Shown here piece by piece: positions 54,408-62,858 of a stretch of DNA of 64,000 nt. The stretch covers positions 1 through 64,000 of the forward strand of contig JAHBVV010000007.1 in NCBI GenBank assembly GCA_019637335.1, written 5' to 3'. Made by a program: the position numbers and the translations under genes. Positions within the stretch are counted from its first letter, which is position 1, and every line of letters starts with the position of its first letter. Below the pieces are notes generated by a model. The model made no database searches and was not told where the DNA came from. It worked only from the letters and a program-made list of their open reading frames with translations. This stretch comes from Candidatus Hydrogenedentota bacterium. Lineage in GTDB: Bacteria > Hydrogenedentota > Hydrogenedentia > Hydrogenedentales > JAEUWI01.

Positions 54408-54599
54408 AAGGCGTACGCGTTTAATAGTTACTGCTTCAATTTTACGATGAAGCCAATCCCCGCAGAAGGCATACAAAGTTGCCGGAGGCGGCAAGTCGGT
54501 GTTTACGAGCGCAGGCCTCGACACTATTCGTTTCGAGTTGCCTTGCCCGGCATGTGTGACTACCTCCCTCACAACACCCATTTTTTGCATGATGGAAGT

Positions 54600-54836
54600 A
54601 TGAAGACGCCGCCAACACAAAATGCCGAAATCGCTCTGCGAATCCGTGAGGCATACCCCGATTTCTCCGATGAGCGATTGTTGGAAGTACAACAGACGCT
54701 CATTGAATACGCGTCCATCATCCTCCGGCTGATGGATCACCTGGAGCACAATCCTGACGCTTATACACAGTATGAGGCTTTACAGAAAGCCCATCCCGAT
54801 CTACGATCTGATCCGTGGGAATTTGATCTCAATTAA
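54600..54836 (+). CDS. small protein upstream of the first recombinase
   Basis: A 78-residue acidic helical protein (MKTPPTQNAEIALRIREAYPDF start). It ends 12 bases before the recombinase ATG, which suggests co-translation. It could be an accessory or directionality factor, but has no recognised domain. Confidence 0.6.
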   Translation: MKTPPTQNAEIALRIREAYPDFSDERLLEVQQTLIEYASIILRLMDHLEHNPDAYTQYEALQKAHPDLRSDPWEFDLN

Positions 54837-54848
54837 GCCAAAAAACAT

Positions 54849-56474
54849 ATGAAAAGATTCTATGGGTATGTTCGCGTATCCACCGTGCGCCAGGGCGAGC
54901 GCGGTGTTTCCCTTCAAGAACAGCGCGAAGCCATCCTGCGGTACGGCAAGATTCACGGTATCGAAATTACCGAGTGGTTTGAGGAACGGGAAACCGCCGC
55001 CAAGAGTGGACGGCCCCAATTCAGCCGTATGCTGAAACTCCTGAAACAACGCAAAGCTGATGGCTTGGTCATTCACAAGATTGATCGCTCCGCGCGGAAT
55101 TTACGCGACTGGGCCAACCTCGGCGAACTTCTGGACGACGGCGTTGACGTGCGGTTTGTCAGCGAGAGCCTGGACATGCAGTCCAGGGGAGGCCGCCTAT
55201 CCGCAGACATTCAGGCGGTCGTGGCTGCGGACTACATCCGAAACTTGAAAGAAGAGGTCCGCAAGGGCTTCCAGGGGCGGCTACGGCAGGGACTCTATCC
55301 GATGAAGGCCCCTATCGGCTACGTGGACAACGGCGGCGGCCAGCCAAAAACACCCCATCCGGTGATGGGGCCTTTAGTGCGTGCCGCCTTTGAACGGTAC
55401 GCCACGGGTCAGTACAACTTGGATACGCTGGTTGAAGAAATGTATCAACGGGGTTTGCGAACAAGGAAGGGAAAGAAGGTTTCACGAAACGGCATGTCCA
55501 CACTACTCAACAACCCATTCTATTTGGGGCTGATTCGTATCAAGAAAACCGGTGAGACCTTTACCGGTGTCCACGAGCCGCTGATTTCCAAGGCGCTCTT
55601 TGACCGCGTGCAAGACATTCTTCACGGCAAAGCGGTGAAGAAAGCCAAACGCCACGAGTTCTTGTTCCGCCGTCTCCTGGTCTGCGCAAGTTGCGGCCAT
55701 CGTTTGATCGGCGAACGCCAGAAAGGACACGCCTACTATCGCTGTCACACCAAAAACTGCCCCACGCATTGCGCCCGCGAAGAACAGGTGGAATCAAGGC
55801 TCGAAGCAGCCCTGTTGCCTTTACGGTTTTCCCGTCAAGAGTTGCGTGCACTCCTTGCCATCGCCCGCGAGATGAAACAAGACTGGCTCAGCCATCGCGA
55901 GGCGCACGTCCAAACTCTGCACATGCAGCGTGTGGCGCTCACGGAGAAACTCGCTCGACTGATGGACGTCTTTTCCGAGGGTGGATTCGACAAGACGCTT
56001 TTCGATGAACGCAAAGAAGCGCTCCTTGCGGAACGCCTCGATATTGATACACGAATACACGAATTGGAAGACGGATCACAGGACGGCGGGCCAGCTAAGC
56101 TCCAACTTTTCCTCGAACTGGCGGGAAGCGCTTATTTAAGCTACAAATCCGCGCCGACGCCGCTGAAACGGGAAATTGTCGAGAACGTAACCTCGAACCG
56201 GCTCGTCAACGGAAAAAACGTGTTGATTGAGCTAAAATCTCCCTACTCCGAACTGGCCACACGGCCAAAATATTCGCTTGGTCGCCATGGTCTAGCATCA
56301 TATCGAACAGCAGTCAAAGAGTTTCTCACCAAGCTCACCGACCAGATCATCTACTTGGATCTGCCTCAATTAGATAGTACTGAGTGTACAACCAATCGGG
56401 CTTTGGGTCAAGAAACGAAGGGTTGCCGGAAGGGGCAACTTTTGGTGTCTTTGCCATCTCGGCCAGATGCTTAA
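54849..56474 (+). CDS. large serine recombinase
   Basis: A 541-residue site-specific recombinase. The resolvase domain starts YGYVRVSTVRQGERGVSLQEQ (nucleophile Ser11), with IHKIDRSARNLRDW. A Recombinase domain (RRAFERYATGQYN-like region near 190) and zinc ribbon CASCGHRL...YYRCHTKNC near 280 follow, then a coiled coil. Such enzymes integrate or excise elements at att sites without homology. It lies 37 bp before a second one. Confidence 0.93.
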   Translation: MKRFYGYVRVSTVRQGERGVSLQEQREAILRYGKIHGIEITEWFEERETAAKSGRPQFSRMLKLLKQRKADGLVIHKIDRSARNLRDWANLGELLDDGVDVRFVSESLDMQSRGGRLSADIQAVVAADYIRNLKEEVRKGFQGRLRQGLYPMKAPIGYVDNGGGQPKTPHPVMGPLVRAAFERYATGQYNLDTLVEEMYQRGLRTRKGKKVSRNGMSTLLNNPFYLGLIRIKKTGETFTGVHEPLISKALFDRVQDILHGKAVKKAKRHEFLFRRLLVCASCGHRLIGERQKGHAYYRCHTKNCPTHCAREEQVESRLEAALLPLRFSRQELRALLAIAREMKQDWLSHREAHVQTLHMQRVALTEKLARLMDVFSEGGFDKTLFDERKEALLAERLDIDTRIHELEDGSQDGGPAKLQLFLELAGSAYLSYKSAPTPLKREIVENVTSNRLVNGKNVLIELKSPYSELATRPKYSLGRHGLASYRTAVKEFLTKLTDQIIYLDLPQLDSTECTTNRALGQETKGCRKGQLLVSLPSRPDA

Positions 56475-56510
56475 TGATGGAATTAAGGACTAATCAATTA
56501 CTCTACACCC

Positions 56511-57911
56511 ATGTCATCATATTTCGCTTACGTTCGAGTTTCCACCGCGCGCCAGGGCGAACACGGCGTCTCTCTGGAGGAACAACGCGCCGCTATCTCC
56601 GACTACGCCCAAAAGCATGATCTCCAGATCGTCCGGTGGTTTGAGGAACGCTTGACTGCGGCCAAACGCGGCCGCCCGATCTTCAATCAAATGGTCAAAC
56701 TGATTCGTCAAGGTGACGCCAACGGTCTAGTGATCCACGCCATCGACCGAGGCGTTCGTAATCTTTGGGATTGGGCCAGCCTGGGGGAACTGCTTGACGA
56801 AGGCAAGGACGTTCGGTTTGTTCGCGACAGCGTTGATCTTCAGGGTCGGGGTGGACGCCTAGCCGCCGACATCCAAGCCGTGGTTGCCGCCGACTACGTG
56901 CGCAATCTCAAAGAAGAAACCCTCAAAGGTTTCTACGGTCGCCTGAAACAGGGCTACTATCCGCTCAAAGCTCCTTTGGGGTATCTCGACCACGGTTCTG
57001 GCCAACTCAAAACCATCTGTCCCGTCAAAGGGCCGTTAGTCAGGCAAGCCTTTGAACGCTACGCCAGCGGCAAGTTCACCCTGGGGACGCTGGCCGAGGA
57101 ACTCTATTATCTGGGTTTGCGTAACGGCTGGGGATCGAAGTTCTCCGATAACGGCCTATCGGCCATCCTGAACAATCCGTTTTATGTCGGGCTGATTCGG
57201 ATTCGCAAGACCAACGAGATGTTTACGGGCGCCCACGAAGCGCTGGTGTCAAAATCGTTGTACGACCGCGTCCAAAGTGTGCTGCATGGCCGAACCCAAA
57301 AGCGGGTGCGCAAACACGACTTCCTCTACCGGGGCCTGCTCAAGTGTTCCGAGTGTGAGCGGTATCTGGTTGGAGAACGGCAACGGGGACACGTCTACTA
57401 CCGCTGCCACCAGAAGCACGAATCGCCGTGCTGCTTTACCGAAACCCAGGTCACCGAATCCATTCAACGCCTGTTGGGCTCGTTGAAACCAACCGACATC
57501 GCGACGCTGTCGGCTACTGAGGATTTTGAGAATCACCAAACCGTCCAGCCTGACCGCGCCGCACTGGAAGCCCAACTGGACAAGGTCACTCGTCGGCTCG
57601 GACGGTTGGCAGAAATTTTTCACGAAGGCTCGATTGACGCGGACCTGTACCGGTCACGCCAGCATGCCTATCTGCTCGAAAAAGTCGGCCTGGAAGAGCG
57701 CCTTAAACGTCTGGTATCGCAGGATGCGCGTCAGACCACGGCTCGAAATAATCTCTTGACCCGTGCCAAGGACTTTGCCGCCTTGTCGCGCTCAGAGCAG
57801 CGGGAAGTTGCCCGCATCTTGCTTTCCGCCTACGGAACTGCCAGCTTAGCTCATGGCTTCTCAAAAACCACCGGCATGACAGCCGTGCGCGTCAATCTAG
57901 AAGCCGCTTGA
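56511..57911 (+). CDS. second large serine recombinase
   Basis: A 466-residue paralog, Ser11 in YVRVSTARQ, Recombinase domain and zinc ribbon CSECERYL...YYRCHQKH. The usual DRSARN is DRGVRN here, close to the active-site arginine, so activity should be tested. It is 75 residues shorter than its neighbour. The 3' end overlaps the convergent XRE gene by 20 bases. Confidence 0.92.
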   Translation: MSSYFAYVRVSTARQGEHGVSLEEQRAAISDYAQKHDLQIVRWFEERLTAAKRGRPIFNQMVKLIRQGDANGLVIHAIDRGVRNLWDWASLGELLDEGKDVRFVRDSVDLQGRGGRLAADIQAVVAADYVRNLKEETLKGFYGRLKQGYYPLKAPLGYLDHGSGQLKTICPVKGPLVRQAFERYASGKFTLGTLAEELYYLGLRNGWGSKFSDNGLSAILNNPFYVGLIRIRKTNEMFTGAHEALVSKSLYDRVQSVLHGRTQKRVRKHDFLYRGLLKCSECERYLVGERQRGHVYYRCHQKHESPCCFTETQVTESIQRLLGSLKPTDIATLSATEDFENHQTVQPDRAALEAQLDKVTRRLGRLAEIFHEGSIDADLYRSRQHAYLLEKVGLEERLKRLVSQDARQTTARNNLLTRAKDFAALSRSEQREVARILLSAYGTASLAHGFSKTTGMTAVRVNLEAA

Positions 57912-58266
57912 AAGATACCGAGCAAGACTCCCGATTCCGCAGCCGAGCCACTGTTCGTAGCAATCCGGCGAGGCGGTAGGGATTGAGGCGGCTGGTTTTG
58001 TGCCGCCCCTGTTCTTCGAGCAATTGTTTCGCGCGTTGGCGAACCAAGGTAGCACGCTCTTCGTAGAGTCCGGCAAACAACTCCTCAACCGGCACACCAA
58101 GTGCGGCGGCCAGAGTCAAAGCGTTTGGCAATGAAGGTACTCGATGAAACCTTTCGTAACGGGAAATCGCGCTTCCCGACTTGTAGCCAAGCAAGGTTGC
58201 CAGGTCCTGGCAAGTCAACGCCAACGCTTTGCGAGTACCGATAATGTAGTTGGGGAGTCGGTTCAT
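57892..58266 (-). CDS. XRE-family regulator, paralog of the one at 54036
   Basis: A 124-residue protein with a helix-turn-helix (TRKALALTCQDLATLLGYKSGSAISRYERF) and an Arg-rich tail. Both XRE proteins share the NxLPNY start and the (P)VxELFAGL motif. It converges on the second recombinase and is therefore in mirror order relative to the first unit. Confidence 0.8.
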   Translation of the reverse strand: MNRLPNYIIGTRKALALTCQDLATLLGYKSGSAISRYERFHRVPSLPNALTLAAALGVPVEELFAGLYEERATLVRQRAKQLLEEQGRHKTSRLNPYRLAGLLRTVARLRNRESCSVSFKRLLD

Positions 58267-58553
58267 ACGATTCAAGAAAGATGAGTTAGAAAACGGACCG
58301 CCCCGGCAGCTAGATAAAGGCGGCATCGAATGTGGTCAGCGTATCAAAGCTAATTACGTTGTCAAGGTTTGGACCAATGGATGATCGGGGCACTGTTTCA
58401 CGCGCCAACCCGATCTTAGCCAGGCGGCCCCAAGCCACCCTCGCCGTTCGGCTTCAACTGCCGACAACCAACACGCTTGCCACAAAATCTCCACAGCCAC
58501 ACCTTCACAGCCCTGACGATTTGTGCTATTTTGAAGACACTAATTTTAACCAT

Positions 58554-58868
58554 ATGACCCTGACGCAAAAACAACTTGATTCCGCCCTTAAACGGGCCAC
58601 GGCCCATTTGGCCACGCGCCGGGATGTTGAGTCTCTTGAATCCGGTATGACCCGGACGGTCAACAAAGCCTTTCAGAATCATGAGGATCGGATCAACGAC
58701 CGCCTGGCCAGGATGGACCAGAAGCTCGATACAATCAGCGCTACAGTGACCAATACCTACAACGTGGTCACCAAGTGGCCGGCACCATCCGCCATCGACG
58801 ACCTCTTCAAACGCGTCCAGCGAATCGAACAGGAGCTCAAGCTCAAACCGCTTTCGAAGTCGGCCTAG
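58554..58868 (+). CDS. small coiled-coil protein
   Basis: A 104-residue protein that is almost entirely heptad-like helix (for example NRDRLARMDQKLDTISATV-type region). No catalytic motif. ATG 58554 is chosen; frames upstream are less convincing. Function unknown; such proteins often follow recombinases on mobile elements. Confidence 0.65.
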   Translation: MTLTQKQLDSALKRATAHLATRRDVESLESGMTRTVNKAFQNHEDRINDRLARMDQKLDTISATVTNTYNVVTKWPAPSAIDDLFKRVQRIEQELKLKPLSKSA

Positions 58869-58926
58869 CGGCAGAGTAAGGTTTTTGATCCCGATGATGG
58901 CAATTGCCAACTGGGTTGACTGCTGT

Positions 58927-59121
58927 ATGAATAAATTTACGAAGGACAACCTAATCGAATCCTTGTATGCCATCATCGCCTGGCTGGTGATCATGGGAAT
59001 TGGATTCGCCATTACTTTCCTTTTCAGCAACAACGAGGATTGCCGGACTATCGAAACTGGCCAATTCGCCGGTATGAATGAATGCGACGTTGAGCAGTGC
59101 ATCGGTCCCGCCTGTTGGTGA
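58927..59121 (+). CDS. small membrane protein
   Basis: A 64-residue protein with one transmembrane helix (IIAWLVIMGIGFAITFLF) and a Cys-containing tail (NECDVEQCIGPACW). A strong terminator follows at 59190. Function unknown. Confidence 0.55.
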   Translation: MNKFTKDNLIESLYAIIAWLVIMGIGFAITFLFSNNEDCRTIETGQFAGMNECDVEQCIGPACW

Positions 59122-59189
59122 GTTTAGGTCACTGGGTCGGCGACTTAATATACTTGATGCGTATCCATATCTATCAAACAACAAGAAAA

Positions 59190-59214
59190 CCGCTCGACTG
59201 AGCGGATTTTTTTC
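59190..59214 (+). terminator. rho-independent terminator
   Basis: CCGCTC/GAGCGG (59190-59195, 59200-59205) with a GACT loop is followed by ATTTTTTTC. It ends transcription after the small membrane protein gene. The rest of 59122-59436 shows nothing else. Confidence 0.85.
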
Positions 59215-59436
59215 TGACTTGTTGTTCGAACTATCTTATGTTTGGTCGGGCATATCGGGACAAGATTCGAACTTTTCTAGAAGAACTGAACCGACTTTTA
59301 TATGAAGTTCCAACATTCAGTCCTGGTCGAAAGACCGATACACAAAGCATGCAGTAACCATTATGCATCAATAATATGATCTCGTAAAGACGCTGAATTC
59401 TGCCGGTTGATGCCACTCAGGCGGGAAGAAGAATCG

Positions 59437-59913
59437 CTATTCGCGCTTCAGGTTCTTCGGCCAAAGAACGCGAATGGGCTTACCTTCGGATTGTGCGAAT
59501 GCAACAATGTCCGCCGTACCACCCTTGCCACCACTCTTACCGTCCCAAACAGCAATCAGTAAGTCAGACATTCTGACCAATTCGTGGCCAGCCTCTAAAA
59601 AAGCGACCTCAGATGGCTCGCTGTAGTCAAGCTCAATCACGCTGGAAGCCTTGTGCAAAAGCCCGTGATATCGATTTAGGTCGGCTTCAGCTTCAAACGT
59701 TGCCTCATAGCCTTGGCATGGAATCAATGCGGTCAGTTGTCCCTGATGCTGTAAGACGGACTCCGCGAAAAGCTGATCGGCACCGACCGCCAAGGACGAT
59801 ATTCCCGTCACCGGTTTGTCAAACTCATTGAGCACTCGGTCAATCATGCTTCGGACGGTGTCGAGTGAGTACGGGGGCAAATTCTGGTGCCCAGTGATGC
59901 CAATCTTTGTCAT
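59437..59913 (-). CDS. stand-alone SLOG-domain protein
   Basis: A 158-residue Rossmann-like protein with the SLOG/DprA-LOG layout: IGITGHQ at residue 4-10, ISSLAVGADQLFAE at 38-51, and AVWDGKSGGKGGTADIV at 121-137. SLOG domains bind nucleotide-derived ligands; type I Thoeris ThsA uses one to sense the TIR product. Its ATG overlaps the caspase stop (ATGA). No effector domain is fused, so it could bind, sequester or process the signal. Confidence 0.85.
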   Translation of the reverse strand: MTKIGITGHQNLPPYSLDTVRSMIDRVLNEFDKPVTGISSLAVGADQLFAESVLQHQGQLTALIPCQGYEATFEAEADLNRYHGLLHKASSVIELDYSEPSEVAFLEAGHELVRMSDLLIAVWDGKSGGKGGTADIVAFAQSEGKPIRVLWPKNLKRE

Positions 59914-60863
59914 AGCCTTTTCTGATTAGCTAACCGCCAGTAGTGGCGGCCCAGGAGTGTTAAACGGCACGCCTTACTCTCGACGGCGGCATAGTACATG
60001 TGGTCCGCACCAATAGGTTCTACCAGTTTTGCGGCCCGGCATTTCTGCAAAATGCCAAAGACCTTTTCGTGTTCCGGATGGGGCGGCTGAGCGTCGGGTT
60101 CGTAAGACGGGTCGAGTGGTAACTCCGTGGTTTCGCTACTGAACACACTGGGAAGCTTCCGCAGATCCTCAAGCGGCACGGCGCTATCACAGGATCTCAA
60201 CACGTTTAGCCTATCAAGATTTGCTTTGAATGTGGGACGCTGATCCCAAGGGCCAAATGATTCAGATAAGTAAGCGTAGACGCCAGCCACCGTTACTTTA
60301 CCGAGAACATCCGCTGCACCACCCTCAAGAGCGCCGCAGAAATACTTCGAGAATAATCCACGCCCATCGGCCGTTTCAGCAGCGGTCTGGTCGCCGCGAC
60401 TGGCCGTAAGTATTGATACTCCGCCTCGCAAGGCGGCAATGTCTGTACCAAGCTGCGGCAAAGAACCCGCAGACCCGGAAAAGCAACAATCGAGGATGAC
60501 GATCACTTCTGGCACTTGGGAATTCTGGGCCTTTCCCATTAGGTGGGAGAAGGTGACGCCAAGGTCTTGGTTGCAGCCGTCTTGGGTCACTAAGACCACG
60601 TCGTGGTTGGCGCTGTCACCATGTCCGGCGAAGTAGAAGAGCGCCACGTCCGCACCTGGTTTTAGTAGCTCGTCAATCGCTCCGAGAACTGTCCGGCGGT
60701 CAACTCTGTCGTTGTTGCTCGTCAGCAAGCGGCAATCGAAGTTCGGAGAACCATTTTCGTTGCGACCGAGGAGGGGCTCAATTGCCGTAGCGTCATTGAC
60801 ACAGCCCGACAAGGCCGCGACGGCGTCGTAATTGTCGATACCAATCAGTAATGCACGCTTCAT
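59910..60863 (-). CDS. caspase-like (peptidase C14) protease
   Basis: A 317-residue protein with a caspase fold: RALLIGIDNYD start, catalytic His81 in FYFAGHGDS and Cys127 in VILDCCFSG. The core ends near 215; a C-terminal region of about 100 residues of unknown fold follows. Caspase-like proteases act in TIR-linked defence (type IV Thoeris), where a TIR-made molecule activates them. It starts two bases after the TIR gene ends. Confidence 0.92.
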   Translation of the reverse strand: MKRALLIGIDNYDAVAALSGCVNDATAIEPLLGRNENGSPNFDCRLLTSNNDRVDRRTVLGAIDELLKPGADVALFYFAGHGDSANHDVVLVTQDGCNQDLGVTFSHLMGKAQNSQVPEVIVILDCCFSGSAGSLPQLGTDIAALRGGVSILTASRGDQTAAETADGRGLFSKYFCGALEGGAADVLGKVTVAGVYAYLSESFGPWDQRPTFKANLDRLNVLRSCDSAVPLEDLRKLPSVFSSETTELPLDPSYEPDAQPPHPEHEKVFGILQKCRAAKLVEPIGADHMYYAAVESKACRLTLLGRHYWRLANQKRL

Positions 60864-60865
60864 AG

Positions 60866-61237
60866 TTACAGGCTGTCGATGAAATTCTCAATCGCGTTCC
60901 AGGTCCACTTCACGACCCGGATTCCGCTTACCGTCGTATTATCATCGCTATAAGCCCAAATGCCCAAGATCCGCTTCTTTTCCTCCTTCGCGCAGTCTAT
61001 TTCCCAAAGCTCACCAGAAGATTTGAGTGTGTTCTTGCTTACGAGAGCGATCACCCCGTCAGACCTTCGGATGCGAGTTCGCACGCGCTCTTTCCAGTCA
61101 CGGTCATAAGGTTCCTTTACGGACATGTCCACATACTCAAACGGGGAGGCTGTGTTTAGCGACTGACCTTTAAGCAGATCTCGTTGTCGCTGGTCTTCAA
61201 TCGCAAACGCGACGAAAATGGTCTTTTTGTCGGCCAT
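60866..61237 (-). CDS. TIR-domain protein (ThsB-like)
   Basis: A 123-residue protein that is one TIR-like (DUF1863/MTH538-type) domain: IFVAFAIEDQ at 7-16 and a SSGELWEIDCA segment with the candidate catalytic Glu76/Glu79. ThsB proteins make cyclic ADP-ribose variants from NAD on infection. AAAGGGAAA precedes the ATG. It is followed by the caspase and SLOG genes. Confidence 0.85.
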   Translation of the reverse strand: MADKKTIFVAFAIEDQRQRDLLKGQSLNTASPFEYVDMSVKEPYDRDWKERVRTRIRRSDGVIALVSKNTLKSSGELWEIDCAKEEKKRILGIWAYSDDNTTVSGIRVVKWTWNAIENFIDSL

Positions 61238-61294
61238 AGTTTTCCCTTTCCGCAGGAAGAACTCAATATCTTCCCATGTTATTCTGTTTGTTAG

Positions 61295-61504
61295 TTAGCC
61301 ACGCTTTCGACGATTATATGGTGCCTGATTCGTGGGCTGGAGACTTATTTTTTCTTGACTTGCTCTTGTCGAAACCGCAGCGGGTGTTCGTCCCAGCTTC
61401 AGCGAAATGATCCGCGTAGGGGTGTTTTGCTGTGCCAGTTGGGCAAGCCGTTCAACATCATTCGCTGTCCACGCTTTGCCAGAGTTACGGTTGTATCTTG
61501 GCAT
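61295..61504 (-). CDS. small SANT/Myb-like DNA-binding protein
   Basis: A 69-residue protein. The core (WTANDVERLAQLAQQNTPTR, then LKLGRTPAAVSTRA) resembles a small GcrA- or Myb-like helix-turn-helix family found near plasmid and phage genes. GAGGAGA precedes the ATG. It lies between lexA and the TIR gene on one strand, so it may help regulate the defence genes. Confidence 0.7.
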   Translation of the reverse strand: MPRYNRNSGKAWTANDVERLAQLAQQNTPTRIISLKLGRTPAAVSTRASQEKISLQPTNQAPYNRRKRG

Positions 61505-61521
61505 TTTACGTCTCCTCGTCT

Positions 61522-62172
61522 TCAGTCAACAAGATACTGTCTGCCCTGTTTGATCACTTTGGTGACCACGCCCTGAACCGCGAAGTCTCGCGCCAGCATG
61601 ATGGGCTGGTGCGACGGGTTGTCTGACTCCGGTTTCAAAACAGTATAATCCGGTCCCTTCGACAGTCGTTTCACCGTGGTCTCACCATCGACCTCGGCAA
61701 CCACAATCTCGCCGTCTCCGGCTACATTTTGCTGTCGAACGAGAATAAGGTCACCTTCCTCGATTAGTTGGTTTTCGACGCGCGCCCGGTTCATAGAGTC
61801 GCCATGGACGCGCAGCAGGAAATGTTGCTGATTCTTGGGGCGCAGCAGTTCCTCGGGTAGGCGAACCCACGCTTCGATGTGTTCCTCCGCCAGATTCAAG
61901 CCGCTGGCGCTGACCAAACCAACGAGGGGAATGGCCTGCGTACCCTGACGGACTGCGGAGACCTTGCGTAAGCGTATGCCCCTTGCCCCTGACCAGCGTT
62001 CAATTCGACCTTCCTGTTCCAGGGCCTGCAAATAGCGGTGTACGGTCCTCGTGGAGCCGACACCGAGAGCCAAACGAAACTCTTCCATCGTCGGCGGACG
62101 ACCGTTCTTGACGATCCACTCGTGAAGGCGCTCGAAAACTGCATTGGTTGTAAACTGGCTTTTTCGTCCCAT
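61522..62172 (-). CDS. lexA: LexA-like autoproteolytic repressor
   Basis: A 216-residue protein with an N-terminal winged helix (RPPTMEEFRLALGVGSTRTVHRYL) and an S24 peptidase domain: HGDSMNRA with Ser126 and TTVKRL with Lys168. The cleavage region reads LVGLVSASGLNLAEEH where typical LexA has VAAG, so the cut would be Ala89-Ser90 rather than Ala-Gly. Promoter elements at 62179-62208 suggest a leaderless message. It heads the run that leads into the TIR-caspase genes. Confidence 0.88.
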   Translation of the reverse strand: MGRKSQFTTNAVFERLHEWIVKNGRPPTMEEFRLALGVGSTRTVHRYLQALEQEGRIERWSGARGIRLRKVSAVRQGTQAIPLVGLVSASGLNLAEEHIEAWVRLPEELLRPKNQQHFLLRVHGDSMNRARVENQLIEEGDLILVRQQNVAGDGEIVVAEVDGETTVKRLSKGPDYTVLKPESDNPSHQPIMLARDFAVQGVVTKVIKQGRQYLVD

Positions 62173-62178
62173 AGTGTC

Positions 62179-62208
62179 ATGGTACAATTCCGTCCAACAT
62201 TATGTCAA
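62179..62208 (-). promoter_or_regulatory. promoter of the lexA-like gene, probably leaderless
   Basis: TTGACA (62208-62203) and TACCAT (62184-62179) lie 18 bases apart on the minus strand. The -10 box ends six bases before ATG 62172, so the message would begin at or next to the start codon. An imperfect GGAC...GTACC dyad overlaps it and may be the LexA operator. Confidence 0.55.
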
Positions 62209-62373
62209 GTGCGTTTACTTTCATGTGATGAGACGTGTGGTTATTGAATCTGACAGCTGACTTTCGCTTATACCAATTCTTTGCTACACTGTACTATGGT
62301 AGGTTCTGTCAAGAGGCTTTGTGCCGGATGGCCCGGCAAATGGACGTTTTCGCCCGGCAAGGAACTACCCTAA

Positions 62374-62496
62374 CAGTCTGTCGGACTTTGTTTGTAAGTC
62401 CAATCGTAGCAACGGTGCTCGATTTTAGATCGCCCGGCTATGACCGTTGATATATAACGACTTATACATGTGTGCGATGGCAAGTCCGACAGACTG
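62374..62496. repeat. 15-bp perfect inverted repeat
   Basis: CAGTCTGTCGGACTT at 62374-62388 has its exact reverse complement at 62482-62496, with 93 bases between. Each arm itself contains an AGTC-N5-GACT dyad. It lies in the 386-bp gap 62173-62558, otherwise empty of genes, between divergent lexA and the MerR-like gene. It could be a regulator site pair, a transcribed stem or a recombination site. Confidence 0.75.
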
Positions 62497-62558
62497 CTAA
62501 TCTAGTGGCCAACGGCCACAAGACCTATTGACACCTTATCCATAACGCAGACCAAGCC

Positions 62559-62813
62559 ATGATCGCTGGTTACTACCGCCTTCACGATATCGTGGAGAGA
62601 ATTGACCGAAATAAGACAACGATTATCCGCTGGGAGGATGAAGGACTGATTCCGAAAGCGCCCCGCGACAGCCGCGGCTGGCGTTGTTATACCAAGGAAT
62701 TGGTGGACGAGATCGTTCGGTTAGTGCGGGAATCAGATTACTTTACCGCGTATCAAGACCGCCTCGCTGATCGTCCCGGACCCGGCGGACGAACCGACAA
62801 GCCAGCTTTGTAG
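62559..62813 (+). CDS. MerR-like small DNA-binding protein
   Basis: An 84-residue protein with a MerR-type helix-turn-helix: [42 protein letters not shown]. No effector domain, so it resembles an excisionase or BldC-type protein. It precedes the surface-protein gene by 45 bp. Confidence 0.8.
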   Translation: MIAGYYRLHDIVERIDRNKTTIIRWEDEGLIPKAPRDSRGWRCYTKELVDEIVRLVRESDYFTAYQDRLADRPGPGGRTDKPAL

Positions 62814-62858
62814 GCACACTGGCCTATTCTTCACTTTCTCCTCCCTTACGACTAATCA

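Noticed and set aside
54849-57911. Tandem recombinases as an insertion sequence.
   Set aside because: No terminal inverted repeats or target duplication are seen; the domains are those of phage- or element-type large serine recombinases.
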